The notes under the pieces: generated by a model | Told to the model about the DNA's origin: nothing | What the model saw: the letters and a program-made list of their open reading frames with translations, nothing else | The model's database searches: none | Part shown: one piece after another, positions 6,894 to 10,845 of the stretch | How the letters are laid out: the number at the start of each line of letters is the position of its first letter | How positions within the stretch are numbered: position 1 is the stretch's first letter | Source: Caldilineaceae bacterium | Lineage (GTDB): Bacteria; Chloroflexota; Anaerolineae; Caldilineales; Caldilineaceae | Assembly (NCBI GenBank): GCA_028819675.1 | Contig: JAPPKT010000544.1 | Location: 1-10,845 of the forward strand | Length of the DNA: 10,845 nt | Reading direction: 5' to 3' | Program-made: the position numbers and the translations under genes

Positions 6894-7621
6894 AAGTTCC
6901 TCCTTGTTTCCATTTGTCCTACTTGAACAGTTGGCTTGAACGGGTAATCGGGGTGATCTTCGAGGGAACGCAGAGCGGCACTGTAAATTTGGCCGATCCG
7001 CTGGCTGGTCAAACCAAGTCTGTTGGCGACCTCCTTGCGCTTGTAGCCACAATAGTGAATCGCAAAGAATATCTCTCGGTCCCGATCATCGAGAATTTCT
7101 CGAGCAAGGTCACGCAATTTGAGCGCATCCTCTATAACGAAGTACTCGGCTTCCAGATCATCACAGTTGTTACGGAGCAATTCAAAAAGCGAAGGCCCCA
7201 TCTCTCCGTCTGGCCCTTCACTTCCCACATCGCCCGACACGAGCCGCAGTTCGGGCCGATGGTCCGTACCGCGGAGCCCCTTCCCAGAAGCCTCTAATGC
7301 GTCAGCAGCCTTGTTACGGGCGATCGTGACCGCCAAGCCCTCCCATGTGTCCTCAAGGCGCTCCGGCGGGAACTCGAGGAGCGCGTGAAATGCTTCGCTG
7401 AGAACGTCGTCAGCACTTACTCCAGTCCCCTTCAGAATTCGTTCAACGCCACCTGATCCGTTTGTTTGACTCGCTTCAACCCGTGGGCGGGGTTGTCTAG
7501 GATACCTCGGGAAAAGGGTCTTCTGGATCTTGGCGTACATGACGTCGAGGATCCGCTCGAGGCGTTTCCTGTCTTTCAATAGCGGGTGTTCGGAGTCAGA
7601 CGTGTATTTCCTAGATGACAT
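6890..7621 (-). CDS. Sigma-70 family RNA polymerase sigma factor (ECF-like)
   Basis: 243 aa. Region 2 is seen at about 68-112 (VSADDVLSEAFHALLEF followed by WEGLAVTIARNKAADAL, matching the usual AEDVxQExFLxxW...ARNxxxDxLR pattern). Region 4 is at about 165-222: LRDLAREILDDRDREIFFAIHYCGYKRKEVANRLGLTSQRIGQIYSAALRSL, a clear sigma4 helix-turn-helix. The long acidic linker (about 118-160) and basic N-terminus make it somewhat larger than a minimal ECF factor. No Shine-Dalgarno site precedes the ATG at 7621, whereas neighbouring genes have strong ones. With a promoter-like element ending at the start codon, leaderless translation is possible. It heads the minus-strand operon and is probably autoregulatory. 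Confidence 0.85.
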   Translation of the reverse strand: MSSRKYTSDSEHPLLKDRKRLERILDVMYAKIQKTLFPRYPRQPRPRVEASQTNGSGGVERILKGTGVSADDVLSEAFHALLEFPPERLEDTWEGLAVTIARNKAADALEASGKGLRGTDHRPELRLVSGDVGSEGPDGEMGPSLFELLRNNCDDLEAEYFVIEDALKLRDLAREILDDRDREIFFAIHYCGYKRKEVANRLGLTSQRIGQIYSAALRSLEDHPDYPFKPTVQVGQMETRRNL

Positions 7622-7710
7622 GTCACTACTAATGTCGAAAATCGCATCAAAAATGAAAATGTGTGCCCGGGCTTTCGCTGAGATGGCAAATTACGACATA
7701 AGGAGTAACA
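7615..7710. promoter_or_regulatory. Divergent intergenic region with two matching promoter-like elements
   Basis: On the plus strand, TTTC (7673-7676), 17 bases, then CGACATAAGGAGTAACA (7694-7710) points to the Ubl gene. On the minus strand, TTTC (7658-7655), exactly 17 bases, then CGACATTAGTAGTGACA (7637-7621) points to the sigma gene. The two 17-base blocks agree at 14 positions. Two extra palindromes are present: GCCCGGGC (7665-7672), near the centre, and TGACATGTCA (7616-7625) over the sigma start codon. This fits paired -35/-10 elements read by one sigma factor, with a possible operator between them. Confidence 0.55.
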
Positions 7711-7730
7711 CACCTCAAAAGGAGAGACTA

Positions 7731-7991
7731 ATGACCGAATCTTCCAACTTCAAACCAAGCCGCCGCCTCATCCCGTTCACCATTGACGGGCAGGCCTTCA
7801 CGACCGACGACCTCAGCCAGCGTGCCTCGGCGCTTCTTCGTTTAGCAGACTTGGACCCTGCTATCTTCGACCTTGGGGAACTCGTGGGAAAGGAGCACAC
7901 CCAGACGACGCGCTTCGCCGATGATGAGCTTGTCAACATCGTCAAGGACGCTCGTTTCGTATCAATCCGCCAGAGCGCTCCGGTAGCCTAA
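7731..7991 (+). CDS. Ubiquitin-like protein, Multiubiquitin type, single domain
   Basis: 86 aa from the ATG at 7731, with AAAAGGAG (7717-7724) six bases upstream. After a short basic lead (SSNFKPSRR), the sequence follows the beta-grasp pattern of the bacterial Multi_ubiq family. LIPFTIDGQAFTTDD forms the first hairpin, QRASALLRLADLDP is the helix, FDLGELVGKEHTQTT contains strand 3, and RFADDELVNIVKDARFVSIR gives the closing strand. The family often occurs as tandem copies; here there is one. The C-terminus is QSAPVA with no Gly-Gly. Its stop overlaps the next start by one base (TAATG), and the following genes are E2-like and JAB-E1, so it is presumably the protein that is activated and attached. 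The assignment rests on pattern plus operon context. Confidence 0.8.
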   Translation: MTESSNFKPSRRLIPFTIDGQAFTTDDLSQRASALLRLADLDPAIFDLGELVGKEHTQTTRFADDELVNIVKDARFVSIRQSAPVA

Positions 7992-8338
7992 TGCAGCCGG
8001 GTGTTGAAGCGTTTATTCAGAACATGACCGAGCTCGGCTTCGAAACCATACTTGAAGCCGAGCTGGTCATCTGCAGGGTGGTGGCTCTGGACGGGGCATT
8101 CGCTGGTAGGCCAGTCGAAACCGGTGTCGCTATCGGAGAGCTTGAACCGTGGCCCCATGTACCTCCGCACTGGCTTCACTTCCCTGGCAGCGTCAAATTC
8201 GCGCAGACTAACAGCCAGCCCTCTCCAAAGTCTGGATGGTTGATGCACAGCCGTCAGATAACAGGGTGGAGTGACGCACCCGCTGGAATCGCGTGGGCTA
8301 GCCATGTCCGGGCAGTCCTCAGTGAGGCGGTCGCGTGA
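7991..8338 (+). CDS. E2-like conjugation protein (prokaryotic E2 family E type)
   Basis: 115 aa. Visible features are a hydrophobic beta meander (ELVICRVVALDGAFAGRPVETGVAIGEL), the Pro/His-rich PPHWLHFP (58-65), GWLMHSRQITGW (82-93) and a C-terminal helix with W102, H105 and VRAVLSEAV. This fits the Prok-E2_E family, whose genes usually sit beside Multiubiquitin-like and ThiF/JAB genes, exactly as here. In canonical E2 enzymes a cysteine after the PPxxP/HPN region carries the Ubl as a thioester. The only cysteine here is C28, in an early strand. Ser/Thr residues between 68 and 88 or H86 would have to serve, or the protein acts non-catalytically. It is coupled to both neighbours by one-base overlaps (TAATG at 7989, TGATG at 8336). 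Confidence 0.8.
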   Translation: MQPGVEAFIQNMTELGFETILEAELVICRVVALDGAFAGRPVETGVAIGELEPWPHVPPHWLHFPGSVKFAQTNSQPSPKSGWLMHSRQITGWSDAPAGIAWASHVRAVLSEAVA

Positions 8339-9840
8339 TGCGTCGAACATCGGTAGCAATGACCGGAAAGATCGAGGAGGCGCTCGTCCGGAGGCTTGTT
8401 CGCGAAGATGGTCAGGAAGACGTCTGCCTTGCCACTTACCGTCCGTCCACGGGCCTCTCTCGTTTCAGCGCCCTGATTCGCGCGGTCGTCCCGCCTGGGC
8501 CTGGAGAGCGGCTGGTCCACGGGAATGCAACCGTTACAGCCGACTACATCTTACGGGGCGCCGAAGCAGCGCAGGAAGATAAGTGCGGCTTGGTCCTTCT
8601 TCACAGCCACCCCGGAGCCAGCCACTGGCAGACAATGAGTGCCCCGGACCGTGATTGTGAGGCCAGCTATGCCAATCTCGTCCGCGAAGTCACAGGGCTT
8701 CCTCTGGTCGGCATGACCCTCGCTACAGGGGACCGCTCATGGTCTGCTCGTCATTGGGACGTTGGAGTTGGCCGAGCCGTCGACTGCACTCACTCCACGA
8801 ACGTTCGGGTCATCGGTGGCAAATTCGCGGTAACTTGGAACGACGCAGTTCAACCACCTCCACCGCCCAGCATCCGTCAGACCAGGACCGTAAGTGCGTG
8901 GAGCGATCGGGTACAGGCCGATCTCGTCCGGCGGAGAGTCCTTGTGGTCGGGGCAGGTAGTGTCGGACTCGATGTCTTTGTGCGTCTCGCTGCATCCGGG
9001 CTCTGCAACCTGACTGTAATGGATTATGACGTCATCGAAGCCCACAACCTGGACCGCCTCATTGGCGCAGAACGCCGCGACGCGCGCCTGAGGAGATCCA
9101 AGATCCATGTTGCCTGCCGGGAAGCAATGAGAGCAGCCACTGCGGACAGGTGCAATATCGAGGTTTCCGACCGGTCCATCTGCGAGCCAGAAGGACTACG
9201 GCTCGCACTCGATCACGACTTGATTTTTTCGTGCGTTGACCGCCCTTGGCCACGAGCCGTACTCAACTCTCTGGCGTACTCGGACCTCATTCCTGTCATC
9301 GATGGTGGCATTGCCATCGATACATTCGATGGCGGAGAGATGCGGAATGCAACCTGGCGCTCCCACGTCGTCAGACCGGGGAGACCGTGCATGAGTTGCA
9401 ACCGCCAGCTCGACCCGGGCCTGGTCGTCCTCGAGCGACAGGGGCTGCTCGATGATCCCGCTTACATCCAGCGCGCAGGGGAGAGTTTCGGGTCAGTCAA
9501 TCCGAACGTGGCGCCGCTATCGGTGAACGTTGCGGCAGGCATTCTTGCCCAATACGTCAGCTTCAACGTGGCTCCTGCTGGCTTCGGCGAGCCCGGCCCA
9601 CTCCAGTATTCGCTCAGCACCCATCATCTCGAGCACCGCCATGACTCGACGAGACCGCACTGTGCCACTGAAGCCGCCGAGGGCGTGGGGGATCAACGCG
9701 TCTGTCTCACAGGCCTCCACAAAGACGCGGAACGAAAACGAAAGCTCTCAGATTCGGTAGGACCGAAAGTTCGCCTGTGGCGGTTGATCGACGATCGAAT
9801 TGATGGAGTAACTACGTGGCTGAACCTACTCGGAGATTGA
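8338..9840 (+). CDS. JAB peptidase-E1 (ThiF) fusion protein
   Basis: 500 aa from ATG 8338, which shares its A with the E2 stop; a GTG one codon earlier is also possible. The N-terminal JAB/MPN domain (about 10-150) has HSHP at 89-92, then S101 and D104, the zinc-binding metalloprotease motif, and an upstream Glu in KIEEALV. The ThiF/E1 domain (about 185-420) has the nucleotide loop GAGSVG (205-210), acidic D229/D231, the NLDRL arginine (240) and K255 for ATP/Mg. VIDGG (around 322) and RPCMSCNRQLDP follow, with C351/C354 as zinc ligands or catalytic cysteine candidates. A basic, Cys/His-containing tail (about 428-500) is unassigned. Expected role: adenylate the Ubl C-terminus and, through JAB, process or remove it. 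The fusion of both activities is known in predicted prokaryotic Ubl operons. Confidence 0.9.
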   Translation: MRRTSVAMTGKIEEALVRRLVREDGQEDVCLATYRPSTGLSRFSALIRAVVPPGPGERLVHGNATVTADYILRGAEAAQEDKCGLVLLHSHPGASHWQTMSAPDRDCEASYANLVREVTGLPLVGMTLATGDRSWSARHWDVGVGRAVDCTHSTNVRVIGGKFAVTWNDAVQPPPPPSIRQTRTVSAWSDRVQADLVRRRVLVVGAGSVGLDVFVRLAASGLCNLTVMDYDVIEAHNLDRLIGAERRDARLRRSKIHVACREAMRAATADRCNIEVSDRSICEPEGLRLALDHDLIFSCVDRPWPRAVLNSLAYSDLIPVIDGGIAIDTFDGGEMRNATWRSHVVRPGRPCMSCNRQLDPGLVVLERQGLLDDPAYIQRAGESFGSVNPNVAPLSVNVAAGILAQYVSFNVAPAGFGEPGPLQYSLSTHHLEHRHDSTRPHCATEAAEGVGDQRVCLTGLHKDAERKRKLSDSVGPKVRLWRLIDDRIDGVTTWLNLLGD

Positions 9841-10004
9841 TCTTCAAAGCGTTAGTTCTCAAGCCTGCGAACTCCACACATCCCAGGCCAAGCTCAGTCC
9901 CAGGCAATCAACGCGGACGACGGCCGCGGGGCGTATCGCTGCTTGCGTCTGTTACGGTTATTGGTCCGTCGACGTCGCTGTCGGGCCCATCCCAGCTAAG
10001 CTAG
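9816..10004 (+). CDS. Possible small gene overlapping the JAB-E1 3' end
   Basis: 62 aa from a GTG start preceded by GGAG (9805-9808) at seven bases, overlapping the upstream gene by 25 bases in another frame. It reads MAEPTRRLIFKALVLKP and then becomes Pro/Ser/Arg-rich without a recognisable fold. The start looks genuine, but the rest has low information. It may be a fourth operon gene that has been truncated or frameshifted, or chance. There is no clear terminator between the operon and this frame. Confidence 0.25.
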   Translation: MAEPTRRLIFKALVLKPANSTHPRPSSVPGNQRGRRPRGVSLLASVTVIGPSTSLSGPSQLS

Positions 10005-10023
10005 AATCGGTCTATCCCTCTAG

Positions 10024-10215
10024 CCAATCGCGTCGCAAATCGCCCGAAAAGCGATCGGCTTCATCCCCGGCTTCGCCGCCGCCTACTACTGGCGCGGCCT
10101 GGTGAAATACATTCCGGAACAGTGCGCGGAGGCGAACGCAGATTTAGAGAAGGCGGGCGCCCTTTGGCGCGCGACCGGCGAAACCTTCGAGGTGCAGCTT
10201 TACACCTGCAACTAA
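10024..10215 (+). pseudogene. 3' fragment of a TPR-repeat protein gene
   Basis: The frame is open from just after a TAG at 10021 to TAA at 10213 and has no start codon of its own. It reads ARKAIGFIPGFAAAYYWRGL, then a degenerate helix (CAEANADLEKAGALWRATGE) and a stop. This is the typical last TPR unit: A-I-x-x-x-P-x-x-A-x-A-Y-Y-x-R-G-L followed by A-x-A-D-L-x-K-A. The left end is abrupt at about 10020, so the gene's body is absent, probably because of an insertion or deletion at the right edge of the Ubl locus. Confidence 0.6.
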
Positions 10216-10306
10216 GCACACTCAGCGCATGATTGGCTGACCAAGCCGAGAGAGGAGGCCACTGGCTGACAGCGGTAGAAGTGTCCAGGCCCAAGCATCC
10301 CAATCA

Positions 10307-10340
10307 CATGCGGAACCACCGCATGAGGACAACATCCTCA
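10307..10340. repeat. Two adjacent short hairpins with 5-base loops
   Basis: CATGCGG-AACCA-CCGCATG (10307-10325) is a perfect 7-bp stem. TGAGGA-CAACA-TCCTCA (10324-10340) is a perfect 6-bp stem beginning within its last bases. Both have five-base loops. They lie in debris after the TPR fragment and could be a small RNA or attenuation structure, or chance. Confidence 0.3.
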
Positions 10341-10642
10341 CCCTGGTCAGAGCCGCCGACAAACTGCCAAATTCACCAAGTTGGTTTATTTGCGGGCACT
10401 GCTGGCGTAGCCAGACAAAGCAGTTTGCGGTCGTGTAGGCGACACCCCACTCTTTGAGTGCTGGCTGCTGCCTGCTCCAGAGCAACGCATCTCCCGCCAG
10501 CCATGCTTGCTCGACCGTCCCTTCATCGTCGCTCAGGTCCGGCAGCCAAGTATCGTCCTGTGTCCAAGAACCGATCTTGATTAAAAGGATCGAACAGGGC
10601 CTCGAGGTCAGTACTTACCGGAAAGTTGCCTCGCTCATAGCC

Positions 10643-10658
10643 CTTATCGTACGATAAG
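10643..10658. promoter_or_regulatory. 16-bp perfect palindrome, possible operator
   Basis: CTTATCGTACGATAAG (10643-10658) is a perfect 16-base palindrome with no spacer. It lies 102 bases before the start of the gene at 10761, in a stretch where no intact gene is visible. The size and symmetry fit a dimeric repressor or RHH/antitoxin operator; it could also be fortuitous within the decayed minus-strand gene. Confidence 0.35.
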
Positions 10659-10704
10659 CCGAACGCGGGAGTTTCTGTGAGACCGCGCCGGCCAGGGGCG
10701 GGAC

Positions 10705-10728
10705 TCGCCGCTTAACAGAGAGCGGCGA
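10705..10728. promoter_or_regulatory. Hairpin upstream of the gene at 10761
   Basis: TCGCCGCT (10705-10712) and AGCGGCGA (10721-10728) form a perfect 8-bp GC-rich stem with an 8-base loop (TAACAGAG). No T-run follows on either strand, so a plain intrinsic terminator is unlikely. It lies 32 bases before the next start codon and could act in the 5' leader. Confidence 0.3.
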
Positions 10729-10760
10729 CCGGCCCGCTGCGGCAAGCATCAGGGGGAGCA

Positions 10761-10845
10761 ATGCGAGGATGGCGGTTGACGCGGCGCGGAGATTATATCA
10801 ACAGCGAGCTTGCCAATCGCACGCGGGCGGCGGTTGTGTCGTTGG
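10761..10845 (+). CDS. Start of an unidentified gene, cut by window end
   Basis: From the ATG at 10761 the frame stays open to the last base (28 codons): MRGWRLTRRGDYINSELANR, then TRAAVVSL. A purine-rich GGGGGAG (10752-10758) sits directly before the start, which supports it, although the spacing is short. The beginning is basic and could turn into a hydrophobic segment, as in many membrane or exported proteins. Too little is visible to name a function. Confidence 0.4.
   Translation, partial: MRGWRLTRRGDYINSELANRTRAAVVSL

Larger units (their letters stand above)
10222..10711 (-). pseudogene. Frame-broken remnant of an unidentified gene
   Basis: Two adjoining minus-strand frames look protein-like but neither is complete. 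Frame one (10711-10523) has TETPAFGLSYDKGYERG and FPVSTDLEALFDPFNQDRF before a stop. Frame two (10614-10222) continues with TWLPDLSDDEGTVEQAWLAG, then ALKEWGVAYTTANCFVWLRQ. Switching frames at about 10565-10580, by one small indel, would give one continuous protein of roughly 160 residues. Neither frame has a good start, and the part below about 10400 becomes low quality. I do not recognise the family. It is probably a decayed gene, but chance reading cannot be excluded. Confidence 0.35.

Noticed and set aside
6894..7052. N-terminal 53-residue extension of the 300-aa protein
   Set aside because: It overlaps the sigma region 4 codons in another frame; the ATG at 6893 has AGGAGG and an ATGA overlap typical of coupled genes.
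7530..7730. Upstream in-frame extension of the Ubl protein
   Set aside because: It would overlap the sigma gene and cover the promoter region; the ATG at 7731 has an AAAAGGAG site at the right distance.
1..10845. CRISPR arrays, tRNA or rRNA genes, complete insertion sequences
   Set aside because: No regularly spaced repeats, no cloverleaf or rRNA-like segments, and no transposase frame were seen in reading either strand.

Overview
The window looks like an accessory region of an uncultivated, GC-rich bacterium. A lipoprotein with a clear lipobox, a Sec-secreted protein and a Pro-Thr-linked fibronectin type III (FN3) protein indicate Bacteria. The mix of FN3/TPTP-linker surface proteins, a DNA-methylase remnant and TPR debris resembles genomes of marine or sponge-associated lineages such as Chloroflexota. 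That placement is an impression from sequence style only and is weak.

Left part (1-2934): the 3' end of an FN3-repeat surface protein with a recent 288-bp internal tandem duplication; a 507-bp gap with one good hairpin; a secreted coiled-coil protein of unknown function; and a lipoprotein with a conserved Cys-containing domain. Middle part (3116-4027): two small helix-turn-helix-like genes lead into a 27-codon stump of a DNA methyltransferase, followed by a solitary ribbon-helix-helix gene. This looks like the scar of a lost restriction-modification locus.

The core (4210-9840) is a divergent locus that I think is the exciting part. On the minus strand, a sigma-70-family (ECF-like) sigma factor, a 300-aa protein of unknown function and a compact Rad50/SMC-like zinc-hook ATPase are joined by two 4-bp ATGA overlaps. 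On the plus strand, a single-domain ubiquitin-like protein of the Multiubiquitin type, an E2-like protein and a fused JAB-peptidase/E1 (ThiF) protein are joined by 1-bp stop/start overlaps. The two operons diverge from a 109-bp gap. In it the same promoter-like element, (C/T)TTTC-N17-CGACAT(A/T)AG(G/T)AGT(A/G)ACA, occurs once on each strand, pointing outward towards each operon. This suggests that one sigma factor, plausibly the one encoded here, drives both arms as a single regulon.

The conjugation module is unorthodox: the Ubl has no C-terminal Gly-Gly, and the E2-like protein has no cysteine in the expected catalytic part. A working model (inference) is an inducible stress or antiphage system. 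DNA-end or structure sensing by the Rad50-like ATPase would be linked to Ubl modification and JAB-dependent trimming, with expression controlled by the dedicated sigma factor.

Right part (9841-10845): debris marks the island edge. It holds a 3' TPR-gene fragment, a frame-broken minus-strand gene, a 16-bp perfect palindrome, small hairpins, and the start of a gene that runs off the window.
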